A stretch of DNA of 64,000 nucleotides from positions 17,618,372 to 17,682,371 of the forward strand of contig JAJEKV010000017.1 in the NCBI GenBank assembly GCA_021234155.1, written 5' to 3'. The notes under the pieces are model-generated. The model worked only from the letters and a program-made list of their open reading frames with translations, did no database searches and was not told the DNA's origin. Made by a program: the position numbers and the translations under genes. Below, piece by piece: positions 47,037 to 58,922 of the stretch (positions are counted from its first letter, which is position 1; every line of letters begins with the position of its first letter). The DNA is from Isoetes taiwanensis (taxonomy: Eukaryota > Streptophyta > Lycopodiopsida > Isoetales > Isoetaceae).

Positions 47037-47240
47037 GTGATATCAGAGCCGTGATTTCAGTTGCTCGAAATCATAGCACTGACCGAGATCATAGCACTGA
47101 CCGAAATCTCGCGCAGATATTGGTAAGCTGGCCGAGATTGGAAAGCCGGATTTGAAGCAAATTGATGTTGATTTTTATGAAGGAGTCTTGCAACAGCATA
47201 TCAAGAATGTATTGGAGCTGAATTCTTTAGAACACTGACA
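47037..47240 (+). mobile_element. Primer site and short leader of a second, truncated element
   Basis: TGATATCAGAGCCGTGATTT is repeated after LTR E, and TCGAAATCATAGCACTGACC is shared with the leader at 39899; a short ATCATAGCACTGACCGA unit is then duplicated. From about 47110 an open frame (KLAEIGKPDLKQIDVDFYEG) runs to TGA at 47236; its family is unknown. Confidence 0.6.
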
Positions 47241-49323
47241 GAAAGAGGTGGAGTAAGATGTGCATTCAATGTATTTCTACCAATTGCTGCCTTTACTTTC
47301 TTTTTCAAGCACGAGAAGATTAGCGTGGCACCAATAACATATACGGTCAGCAAGTAACAGGAAAAGTAGGTAGCATGAAAGTGGAGGGCAACTGACTGAA
47401 ACCTCAGTTGCATGGGACACACTAGTATTCAGGTATGTTGCTTGATTCACTTTAGTCCTTGATTAAGTCTAAAATCTTTGGCACTTGCTACTGCAGGTAC
47501 AGAATCACCAAGCAGATATTGTATGCAAATTACTTTGTGGAGAGAAGACGATGCATTTGCGAACAAGAACATTGGGAATGGAAGCGGTGGAAGATCACCA
47601 GGCTACTTCAAATTCAATGGAGCTCTCAATATCTTGTACGGGCATGGGTGACAGAACTTTTAATGTGGAGGAAGATTGGACATTATTTGCGTGCAGGAAG
47701 CTAGTGGGACCCGAGCCACCCACCTCAATATTTTTGCAAATGTTCAATGTATAGGTTGATGTTCAATATATGTGACCACGCATAGAAAACCCATTATGAA
47801 TCACTTATTTTGGAATGTTCAACGAGTGGAAGTGCATATAAAGAACTTTAGAAGACACTTTCACGATTTTGCATGGGTTACCCAATTAACTTAAATGTAG
47901 TCAATAGAAATGTTTTTTCAAATTTGATAACATGAGCATGTCAGACGTTCACGCTATAGAAAAAGGACAACAGTTGTAAATTCCACTACTTACAGATGAA
48001 GTATTAACAATGTTTAATGCATATTGGAAGCATAATAATAACACTTTAGAAAGCAAGAAATGAATTTCTGTAAACATTTAGCAATTTGGAAAAGGGCAAT
48101 GCTAATGAGGACGTAATCACATTAAAATTCAAATTTTACGTTTGCAAGAATTGGTGATGACGCTGTTTTAACTAAGTATGTTAGAACACCCAATATCTTA
48201 ATATAGTCATGACAATGCTATAGACCCAACTTAAAAAATGCACTTCATGCTTTGAATCATGCATCTAATGGCTTTCACCAAAATTTCAGTACAGAAATTA
48301 ACGTGAATGAACGTATACAATGGTAGATTCAACGAAAACTTTCAACATCAATCAACAAAAGGATTGAACCAGATTTTTGACAAAAGGAATGGATCCATGT
48401 GGAGAAGGGATTTCTTTCTCCACACGGACCCAAACCAATTGCAACTCATATGGAATTGCTTATATATGATGTCTTGTTTTTTTTAATTGAACATGTGGGA
48501 TATATGCTGGCAGAAAAAATTTTGTCTTAGGGTTTAGGGTTCTTCTTTCCGACTGTATGCAACGTGGACTGCTGCTCGGTCGATTGCTGCTCGGATTGCT
48601 GCTCTGTCGATTCTTCTAAGGGAGAGGTATGGGTAGTCAGAAATCTGATGCCACTGTTGAGTGTGAGGCAGTTGCACCCTTGGATATCAAGAGATACCAC
48701 CAGACCATATCCCAGAGGGTCGTGATGGCGTACCTGGAGATGGACATAAAAATAGAGGATTAAATTCTAGCTTAGGCAGGCAGCACCACTGCGCCAAATG
48801 ATGCATCTGGAAGTAACCTTTGTGAGGCACTAGGAATCCTGGTGCATGTATGAAGTCCTCAGCACTTCCTACACCTACGAGTTCTGTCCGGATCAGTGTA
48901 AATATCAAACTTTTTATGCCAAAAAAAATCTCGGCTAATATGGACTGCAACTCCCTTTTTTTGGTTGCTGGCTATTACGATTATTCATGTTCAAAGTTGT
49001 TATGTTATCGGATCAAGTTAATATCAGTTCATGCTATACTATTTTTGGAAATCAATGTAATCTTTTTCTTTTGTTGGATATTAAACGTGTTCAATTATGT
49101 ACTTGGTTCGTGTTAATAACAGTTCAGGTTATTATGTTTTCAATTCATGTTAATATCAGTTCAGGTTATTTGATACCAGTATCTGTACCGAAATAAGCTT
49201 GCTTTTTAAATGAAATACACACATGATCTACAATTCTTCTGTTAACACATGTCTCACAAGTTGTCTTCACCATACTTCAAGAGCAATATCTACTACCAAT
49301 TCTCTGCCTCTTCTGCCTCCATG
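47241..49323. other. No recognisable gene
   Basis: AT-rich sequence. A 89-codon frame (47485-47754) has mixed composition but no motif. Short internal repeats around 48990-49170 contain TTAATATCAGTTCA(G/T)G in several variants. Confidence 0.45.
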
Positions 49324-51725
49324 CTAACAAGCCTTGGCTAGCAGCAGAACTTTTCTTTTCTTTGAGGCCTTAGCCAATGCCTTATGCAACTGTGGAGTAG
49401 TCTGTCTCGCAATATTCTCTTCATGACGAGAAATTACTCTCCTGTAGAACCATTGTGCCATCTGTATGAGTGGATTTGACAAAGAATGTGATCCTCCACG
49501 CTGAGTCTTCCAGTTATATGCAATCTTGGTCTGTTTGTGGGACTTCTCCATACCTTGCGTGTTCCAAATTGATAAGCTTCCATACTTTTGAGCAAACCAA
49601 GGCCCATGAGCATATATGATGTGGACATAATGAGTGACCGCTGTTTCACCCCAGGCCTGAATGTATGCATGTGTAAATTCCCTGACCACCACCCTAAACC
49701 TGGCTATTTCAGCCTCAGTTAAATATGTCTTCTGTAAAAGGGTGTTCAAATTTGACAGGGCATTCCATGCAGCCACTTTTCTCACAGTACCATTCATGCC
49801 ATCTATTCTATCCCTTTCAGCCTCCACTAATTTCAGACCAAATTCATAAACACCACCCTTAGCATTCTCAGGCCTGCTCAAGAAATGCCTAGCTCTAACT
49901 CCACTAATGGATACCTTGGCTGGGACTGAGGCAGCTTTTCCATTACCCGACTTCTTGTGGTCTTGTTCCAGTTTGACACATCCACCATGCAAGCCTGCCT
50001 CGAACAATACTTTTTCAACCCTCTCAATGCCTTCTTCCCTCTCCTCCCCTCGGATGTTCCAAACTAAACACTCCCAGTGATGTATCATCTTCTCCATAAT
50101 CTTGACAAGTGCATGAAGAGTGCAGATATGCACTCTTTCTAGTGGTATTGGGAGTATTGGATCAAATGTGTCATCCTTCAAGTGACGATCATGAGGCATG
50201 TTCTGATCACATTCAAGAGTGCTCTTGGACCCTTTCTTATTCTTCTCCTTCAATGTGTAGCAGCAATAAATACAATTCCTTGTGGTCTTGGCACCTAAAG
50301 AACTTATGTTATACATAGCCTTTTTTGTCGTCAGGTCGCATGCCAAATGGAGATTAACAATAAAGGAACCATGGCCTACAACACTTAATTTCTCACCATT
50401 GCCATACATACCTAGCAGCCTTGGGATATTTGTCTGGTCAAAAACCCATTTCAAAACATTGTAGTTCTCGTTCTGAACCTGGAACATGCCCAACCACCAA
50501 GTATGGTCTTCTGATTGCACAGAAAATCAATCTGGATCCCTAATTTTCTTCTTCTTGTTCCTTTCCTCATCATACTTGCTCGTGAATGCTCGCTCATCGA
50601 AATGGATACTCTCTCGTACTTTGTTCTGTGTGACATCTCCATCTCATCCAGCTTCAAGCAAATTTCGAGTTGCCCATTCACCTCTACCTCCTGTATGTCA
50701 TAGTAAACAATCATGAAACTTAAAACCTTATCCAATTCAAACCCCACATTATTTTTGGCATGCAGTCCAAAAATATCTCTCTCTTTACTTCTTGAGCCTT
50801 TTTTGGGATCTTTTCTAGTTTTTTTTTTGGCACCCTTACTGTTCCCAACGGTAACTGGAGCTGCAACAAGAAAATCACATTCCAGAGAATGCATGTTCCC
50901 TAATATTTCACTTACTGAAATGTTTTTCCTCCTTTTGATTAGATCTAAGCTGTAGGATCTAGGGATGACAATTTTCTTTGTATTGAATGACTTCAAAGCA
51001 TCATAAAATGGCTTGAACAGCAACTTGTAGCCATGCCTACTGATCCCTACAGTATCACAAACCTCTTGAACTTTGGATGCATCAATTTTAGAGTATATCT
51101 CGCCAACCACATGTTCGAGCACTCTTTTCCAAAGACCAATGTTTGAAGGGTCATCAAGCAAGGAAATTATCTCATCATTGTTGTTGTAACAATCTGTCCT
51201 ACATTGTGTGGCCTCTTTGTGTTTAACACATTCTTCATTGCATAAATTCTTCTCTTGGTAGACCATACCTCATATCCAAGTTCTCAATTGGTTTTTCCCT
51301 TTCTTCCTTTCTCGCCATCCAAGAGAGGTCCTCGTCATCCGGGCCAATCTCTTCTCAGCAGATACAAGTTTCCTCTTCAACTCATTTGCACGATTGCTCT
51401 CTGACTCACATTCTCGCTGTGTCAATTTCAACACACAATTAGCAAGCGTTTTGTCAGCTTCAAGCTGCAATATGTCATTTTTTAATTTTATGATTGTCTT
51501 CTCTTTCTCCTTCATTGCACTTTCCATTGGCATGCTTGTTCTTGCTAAATTATAGAATTCTTCATTTCGTTCGTGCATGCACCTTAATAATCTGTGAATT
51601 TCAGCCAACAATTGGCCACTGTATTGCATCATGTTTGTGCAATATCCAAGCAAACCTGATTTACCTTCACAAGCAAACTTTACTAAGCTGGCAACCGAAT
51701 TAAAATCTGGATGATGTTCGGTCAT
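49324..51725 (-). pseudogene. Transposon-type gene of unknown family, broken by a stop and a frameshift
   Basis: Minus strand, apparently intronless. First segment, 151 codons (51725-51270): starts MTEHHPDFNSVASLVKF and has a long coiled coil (KEKEKTIIKLKNDILQLEAD, ANELKRKLVSAEKRLARM). An in-frame TGA (51270-51272) separates it from the second segment (51266-50451, 271 codons; KVQEVCDTVGISRHGYKLLF). The frame then shifts near 50500 into a 398-codon segment (50520-49324). This has a CIYC...C zinc-finger-like cluster near its N-terminus, HICTLHALVKIMEKMIHHWE, AWGETAVTHYVHIIYAHGPW and GMEKSHKQTKIAYNWKTQRG. The motif style (a THICTLHA-type helix, then EKSH-x-x-K, then a basic Lys-rich end) is that of repeated, transposon-borne proteins of lower plants and animals; I cannot name the superfamily. 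Terminal inverted repeats were not found. Confidence 0.6.
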
Positions 51726-51974
51726 AGGATTCTTTGGGTAAATCTCTCCTCTTGCCCAAATATTTGCATGTTTTGCTCAAGAATTGCACAATGCATTCTA
51801 ATCTTCAAGATGCCCTGAAATTAACCTACGCTTGTTTGTGGTTTGAGCATATTCAGCTAATGGGAGGTTAATTGTAATCTGGGCCATAATAGTGGAAGCA
51901 AGCAGTTGAAGCAACAGAGTATGGGCAACTGCCCGGGCCATGATCCTGTTGGATTTTTATCAGGGTGCAAGGTT

Positions 51975-52049
51975 TGAATTTTTGAATTTGGATTTGAATT
52001 TGAATTTGAATTTGAATTTGAATTTGAATTTGAATTTGAATTTGAATTT
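51975..52049. repeat. (GAATTT)n hexanucleotide microsatellite
   Basis: About twelve GAATTT units, the first slightly imperfect. Confidence 0.95.
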
Positions 52050-54643
52050 CATATGTGAAAACATCAAAGCAGATCGGATGGAAGAAGGAGCTGCGTCATG
52101 GATCAGGTGGGTATGCACGGCCAGATTTTGGATCCAAGAGGCAGCATTCAGATCTATTATGGACTTCGTATGCCATCGATTTTGGTATACAGTGGGTTGG
52201 TTGATCCAAAACAAATGCAGGCGGCCAAGGAGCTCCATTCACGAGAAGGGAAGATCTCCCCAGCTAACCCACACGAACTTGGCATCAGGGGAGCATAAAA
52301 AGGAATAAGAGATTTGAAATGGGGGTGGAAAAGATATCACAGATTTGCATTATTAATGCAAAAAATTGACCCATAGCCCCATATTATATTTAACAAGAAA
52401 ATACATGGAAAATAATCTATAATTTCTTAGGGGGGCCTTTGGAGACCCCAGATTCTTGCATTCTATATCCTATGATATATCTTTCATAGATTATTGAATT
52501 CTAATATTGTCTAGTTCAACCCATTATTACTTCAACTATATGTGCAAGGTAGGCAACTAGGGAACTATTCAATAATGCAATGATATTTTGCAACTTTAGG
52601 AAAATTGTGCGTACAAATTAGCAGAATCAAGTTCAAGTGAAATGATTTACATGCCATACAACGACAAAGCCCCTTTTGGGTGCCATACAGTGTGCCTACG
52701 TGACTCGGAGGGCAGTTTTTTGGGCCAATTTCCTTATGTATGCTTAGAGTTATCAGTTATGGGGTTTTTGACCACTATCTGGGTAAATTTTGTATAGAAG
52801 GGTTCAAATTTCTCTTTCGAAAAACCATATTCTTCACAGCCTTTCGCCCATATATGATCCATCTATAATCATCGTCCATAGGTTCCTTTTCACTTCGAGT
52901 TTGAATACTATATCTGGGTTTATTGTTCCACTTCTTCTCTTTTCGTCTCAATCTGCTACCACAAAAGAAAGAAAAGAAAAGTTAGAGAACCGATTAATTT
53001 ACAATATATAAAAAAAAAGCAAATAGAATCCAAGGTTTTGGCTATGGAGCTTACGGCTGTCTGGTTTCAAAACCATCGTCTTTCATTTTTGCAAAATTTC
53101 TTTCATGCCACAAGCTCTTCGTGGCTAATCCCTTTGTCTGGATGCCAGAAGTGGATATGGAAGAATTTGGTATCTGTCATAGAGACCTTGCAGGCGGTCC
53201 TCCGAGGCCAGTGCCAAAACGTAAATGAGTGAATGGAGGCTGTAGGGGAAGATCAAAAATTCAAAATTAGTATTGTGTCGTCCCGCACGAGGAGAGAGGG
53301 AAGGATACTGGCAATTGATTCAAAACGGGCAATCAATGCTCCCAGCCCACGTCCCGCAAAAGGAGCCGCAGCCAGAAGGGAACGCTGCATGCGGCGTAAC
53401 ATGCGGCGTTCCTGGCACGGTTTCCAACACAGATAGATAGTTGTTCAAGTAGATAAATAGATAGTACACAAAAAACTCACAGGAACTTTTGTACAAAAAA
53501 TACAACATAATTTAATTAGTACTCATGTCATAGAAAAATGGTCACAATATTTTGAGGACACTCAACATCATGAACCATGTTTGGCCCTTAAATTTTCTTT
53601 ACTATTTCTGCAATAATAGCTTCAATCCCTTGATTGCTATTTGCTATCCTTGCCCCCCTTTTTCCATGACCTGTACCACTTCATTCATTTTGTCACTAAC
53701 ATTTTTCTTTTATTACTCACATTTGGTATCAACATGGACATTTGCATCATCAATTGTCTCAGAGATAGTGAGACAATCTAAGAAAAAATAAAAAAATAAA
53801 AAATAAAAATTCAAAAAACACTGGCAAGTTCATGAAAAACATATAAACCATCAAATACAGCACAAATCCCATAAATAACATATTCAACAAAATATAGACT
53901 TATTCAGATTCAATAGATAGCACTTCAAAGATACTATAATAAGATTATTATTATTATTATTTATTTTATTTTATTTTTTTGTTTACTCTCATTGTCTTTA
54001 ATAAACTTTAACTCTCTCTTCAGATTAAAAGCATGATGGTTATTTAGAGCATAAAATTTATTTCTAAATTAATTTTCACGTGAACCTATTTCAAATTATA
54101 TTCTTAAATATACAAATTTTCTGAATATGAATTCTGAACTTTTAGTAATTTAACAATTTAAAGTTTGGCAAGAGGATGGTTTGTAAATGAATCCTGATAG
54201 TTAGATAAGTGCTTGGCTTAATACTATTATGAAGATAATTTATAAACGCATAGTACAAAATGATAGTTAAAAATCTTATGAACAATATTTGACAAGAAAA
54301 AAATTATTTAATTATAAATACTAAACTTATATCTGGTCGACTATGTATAATGATACTTGTTAAAATTTAAGAAATTATTACAAAATTTTAAAATTCCTAT
54401 CTTTTGAATTATTAAGCTTTCTCTACTATCATTAATAAGCTATTAATTGTTCAATTTTAATAACTCCTCGATATATCAAAATAGTGAAAGGACTACATAT
54501 GTTAAGAAGTAAAACATTGTTAATACTTTATTATTGTATTGTTGTTACAAAATTATAAAGTTCTAATGCTTTGAAATTTAAAATTTTATCCACTACTATT
54601 TATAATAACTCTTAAATCTATATATTAAATACTGAAAGAACTA
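52050..54643. other. No recognisable gene
   Basis: Strongly AT-rich, especially 53800-54640 with A-runs and TTATTATTATTATT tracts. Frames below 125 codons, without motifs. The segment GCATGCGGCGTAACATGCGG near 53388 is a short tandem motif. Confidence 0.5.
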
Positions 54644-55149
54644 TCCTATATTATAAAATCATGGCGTTTGTCTGTCTGCCCGATTGACGGCCGAGATCCC
54701 CCCAATGTCCCTCCACCCCTAGCGACAATCTAGATTATCCACGCCACGTGTGTTTTTGATGCCAAACCCTAGATTGCCATGTCATTTTAATGGCATTAAC
54801 TATGGAACTTGAAAAGCCACTGTATACTTTGACGGGTCCCCTTTCGTTTGGTTTTTTCCAAAGCTATGTCGTTCCTTCCTTCTTTCTGTTTCGGCGTCCT
54901 GCCCTGCCCGATAGTGGGTCCCCAGAAAGTAGCAGAAGCTCAACCATTCAGGCAGAAAGGCTAAGGGATCCAAATCCTTTAGGTCTATGGGGTCAAACAT
55001 CATGTTAAGCTTCAACGGTATGGGGTCGGACGTCGTGTTAAGCTTCAATGGGCTCTCTTTTCGTTGCCGGACATGCCGCCATAGCCTTTCTCCCCTATCT
55101 TTGTGGTTCTTATTTCCCAGCAGCAAGAGTATTAAGGGTGTAGAGCTTG

Positions 55150-55744
55150 CAGGGATAGGTTCTGTACGTACGAAATCTAAATTCCTACGTATAAAGTTAA
55201 AAAATATGTATTTTTTTTGAAAAAAACGTATTTTACCTATTTTTTAGTCAGCCGTGGGAAAAAAAAATTTCACAGACGCTGAACCTTCTGTTTCGCTATC
55301 ACGAAAGTTTTTCAGCGATATCTTGGCAATAAAGAAAATCACAGATGCGGTGGTAAGTTTCGCGTCGCTGAACGTAACGTTTGCGTCGCTAGCTTTCAAA
55401 TTTCAAATTCGTTAAAAAAAAAAAAAAAAACTTTTTTTGCTACCGCTTTATCTTGTTTTTGTTTACGAAAAAAGTTTCACAGATCGCGGTTTATAGGATT
55501 TCACGTACGCAAAATTCAAATTTCAAATTCATACTATTTTATTTTATTTTATTTTATTTTACTGTTTCGCGTACGCGAAAAAACTTTCGCGTACGCGAAT
55601 TAGATGTTTTCACGTACGCGAAAATCTTCCAACGTCGGAATTTTTTTTCTCGTATTTTTTACGTTTTATACGGCAAATATGTGCCGTATCATACAATTCA
55701 TACGTATTCCGTATAAAACGTACGACGTATTGAACCTATCCCTG
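55150..55744. mobile_element. hAT-type MITE, 595 bp, perfect 8-bp target duplication
   Basis: Perfect 13-bp terminal inverted repeats CAGGGATAGGTTC / GAACCTATCCCTG are flanked by AGAGCTTG at 55142-55149 and 55745-55752. CAGGG ends and 8-bp duplications are the mark of hAT transposons. There is no transposase. The interior has clustered palindromic motifs (TTTCGCGTACGCGAAA and variants, about 55498-55625), likely subterminal transposase-binding sites. It lies within the Helitron, so it inserted later. Confidence 0.93.
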
Positions 55745-56440
55745 AGAGCTTGTGATTTCGGTGATTTTATACATATATGTTAGTTTTTGCTTGCTTATGT
55801 GCTGCCTTTGGTATTGTGGAACAACGTGTTCTACTTGATTTCGTGAGGCAAGAAGAAAAAAATGGTCGCCTGTTGCATTAAAAGACATCTGCAACTTCTG
55901 CCTAAACTATTATCTATTTTTCCACAGATGTTGGGCTTATGTGAATTGTTCCATCCTTAATCGGATAGTGTAGATCCACTCTTTTCCTTACCAGGAGTTG
56001 TAGTTTTGCATTTGATGGATCTACAACTGAGCAATGGAGCATGAAGTAAACACAACTAGATTGATTACAGGAGTGATTCCTACCAGGTTTGAAATGCTTT
56101 TGTCTTTTTGTCTATAACAGGGAAGCATTGAAAGTTATATTTGATTGATAGAAGTTCGTTTCTGATAAGAAAAGGGACCTCAGAATACTGCACATATCTA
56201 TTGGGCTTTTTAGTAAAGTGGCTCACTATAACCAATGCATGCATAAAGTTCTAAGAAATAGTTCCATCCTTAATTCACTTGATTCTTCAAAACTTTTCCT
56301 GTTTGCCATGCTTCTGGTTCAATATCAACCAAGTTTTTCCAGCATATTTGCAAATGAAGAGATTATAAATTTTTGTTCAGAATAATAAGAGAGGATGTTT
56401 CTGACATGATTTATTAGGAATTTAATATTTGGGTGACATC

Positions 56441-57498
56441 ATTTCTTTTTGCCCATCTATACAAGCATAAACTACTTTCTGCAGGGGCCATTGAGAGTGC
56501 TAGACCATTTCGAATTAGAATGAAATGCCATGGAAGTGGTATGTAAATACAATGCAGATCTGTTGCATGCTAATTTTGTGAAGACCCTGAATATAGAACA
56601 GGTTTCTGCATAATGTTAATGCACGAACTTCATGGTAAAATTGGCTTTTATTTATGTTATGCCTCTGAAACCCCAGATGTAATTTGATCAGTTCAAGTAG
56701 GAGAGGAGTAGGCTACCAACTAGAAGGAAAAATATGTAAACATCTGTAAAGTCTATAGCATCATCAGTGATTGTTGTCTACCATATAACTTGGATATAGG
56801 GTATCAAGATTTGGCCACAGCCATGTAGGACTTGGGATGAACTGGATGTGTAGCAAATATTGTTGCAAAAGATACTATGGAACATGTATGGTATTATTCG
56901 GTTATAAGAGGGTTCAATTATTTAGAAATGATTAGGGTAAATGCTAGGATGTTTTCTGGACAGATGCAACAAGACAAGTAAGTAGCCATGCAGATTCAGT
57001 GCGGCTTCTTGCTTGCAGATTTGGGCAAGAACTTTTGCCCAATTTCTTTTCGCCCATCTGACACGAGCATAAACTTTTTGCAGGTGCCATTGAGAGTGCT
57101 AGACCATTTCGAATTAGAATGGAATGCCATGGAAGTGGTATACAAATATAATGCAGATCTGTTGCTGCAACAACCCTAGAGTATACAGTGTTGCATGCGA
57201 ATTTTGTGAAGACCCTGAATATAATACAGTTTTTTGCATAATGTCAATGCACTTACGTTATGCCTCTGAAACCCAGATATAGTTTGATTTTTATCCAATT
57301 CAAGTAGGGGGAGGAGCAAGCTACCAACTAGAAGGAAAAACATGTAAGCCATCTATAAAGTCTGTAGCATCATCAGTGATTGTTGTCTATCATATAACTT
57401 GGATTTGGCCACAGCCCTGTAAGACTTGGGATAAACCGGATGTGTCTTGTTTGGCAAAGTAAGCAAATATTGTTGCAAAAGATAGTGTGGAACATGTG
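56441..57498 (+). repeat. Direct duplication inside the Helitron (about 450-bp units, 601-bp offset)
   Basis: Copies at 56441-56889 and 57042-57498. Each begins ATTTCTTTT(T/C)GCCCATCT, then a splice-acceptor-like TTTNTGCAG followed by an exon-like frame (PLRVLDHFELEWNAMEVVYK in copy 2 at 57084-57179; copy 1 has TGA for the Trp), then non-coding sequence shared to AAAGATA(C/G)T(A/G)TGGAACATGT. The exon's family is unknown; it is probably a captured host exon. Confidence 0.85.
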
Positions 57499-58118
57499 TC
57501 TTTGTTGATTTTTGTTGTTGAGGTACTTTACATTCTTGCAAAAAATTGTATGTAAACTTTTGACAGTTCTCCGCTCAAGTTGCCCCAAACTTTATTAATA
57601 AGCAACATTTCTATCTAGAGATCATATCCAATTTCTATCTAGAGATCATGTTCAATTTAAAGCCTTTTGAGTTCTCATCTATCTAGAATATAGTATAAAG
57701 CAATTTCTTATACTGCTACCTAAACTAATTTATGTAACTAAAGTTATTGTCTCTGATATCTCTAAGAGTAGTGCTTTTGGTCCTCTCCCATAGCCTACCC
57801 CACTCTTGATGCACATGTTCTGTCCATTCAAGATGAAAATTGTATCATCTTCTTTGAACATATACAACAAATAAAAATATTTTCATGCAACCGAATGTAC
57901 TTCACACCAATTATGGGCAACATTATCATAAGGCATCAAACAAAACGTATTTCTAGATTCTTCGTGCCATCCCATGGACTGCCCATTATTTTGTCATGAC
58001 AGAGACATGCTTGCTTTCATCAATTACACTCTAAGCCCACTTCCAAGACATCACATGGAACGATCACAAAAGGTGAACAATCACATGCAAAGCCCACCAA
58101 CGGTGGGCAATGTACTAG

Positions 58119-58922
58119 TATATCTTTAAAATATTGGCATTTAAAAATATTTAAAGGAACTCTTAGGTTGAAATTAGTTAGATGATAAATTTTATATTTT
58201 GAGGACTATTTTTATTATTGAAAATAAATAGCAAAATATTTATTATAACACCTATAAAATATTTTTATTATTTTTGAAATAAGTAGCAAAATATTATGTC
58301 ATTTGTATTAAGCAGGATATAATTAATTGGGGAGAATAACACAATTTTTAGAATTTCAAGCACAGTTAATTTGCTCAAGCACAAATACTTTCACATATTT
58401 TTTAAGTCCAAGACACATGATTATGCATGATACATATATCCATACAAATCATGCATGATACTTGTACGTGTACATGCCCAATAATGGTGCTACAATGTAC
58501 ACCAATAATTCACATGAATAATTTTACGACTATAAGAGCAGCTCCATCCGGTGGTAGAAGTCATTCATCTGCCATGGCTTATTTGCCTACTCGTCCAGAT
58601 CACATCGAGACCATTACTTGCTCCATGAGCTACAATGATCTTGTTGGATGCACGATAAGAGGTGTTCTCCTTGATCCCTTCCTGCAATCCAAGGCTAATG
58701 TTCATGAGTTTGATTGCCTCGAGCTTCATCGTGTTGTGATCCACCTTATTTGGCTTCTTGAGTGTCATACCTACGAGCTGAATGGGATCACCTTAGCAGA
58801 TGTTGATGAGTGAATCATTGACTATATGCCATCAATAATGTGTGCATGTATTAAGGATTTAAGGATGTATAAGCACCTATTAAAGATGTATGGATGTATA
58901 AGCATAATGAATAGCATCTGAT
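58119..58922 (+). other. AT-rich flank with an unrecognised 128-codon frame (58427-58813)
   Basis: The frame's second half (MAYLPTRPDHIETITCSMSY, then VGCTIRGVLLDPFLQSKANV and HRVVIHLIWLLECHTYELNG) looks protein-like in composition, while its first 40 codons do not. No family is recognised, and it may belong to the transposon gene on the opposite strand next to it or be a captured piece. Confidence 0.3.

Larger units (their letters stand above)
54644..58118 (+). mobile_element. Non-autonomous Helitron, 3,475 bp
   Basis: Starts TCCTATATTATAAAATC after an A, and soon contains GTTTGTCTGTCTGCCCG, typical of plant Helitron 5' ends. The 3' end has a hairpin with perfect 7-bp arms (GCCCACC at 58092-58098, GGTGGGC at 58102-58108), then AATGTA and CTAG before a T, so it sits between A and T with no target duplication. 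No Rep or helicase frame lies inside, so it depends on an autonomous relative. It contains a hAT-type MITE and a duplicated segment with a captured exon. Confidence 0.8.

Noticed and set aside
51940-52308. 122-codon frame with Asn-Leu repeats
   Set aside because: Created by the GAATTT microsatellite.
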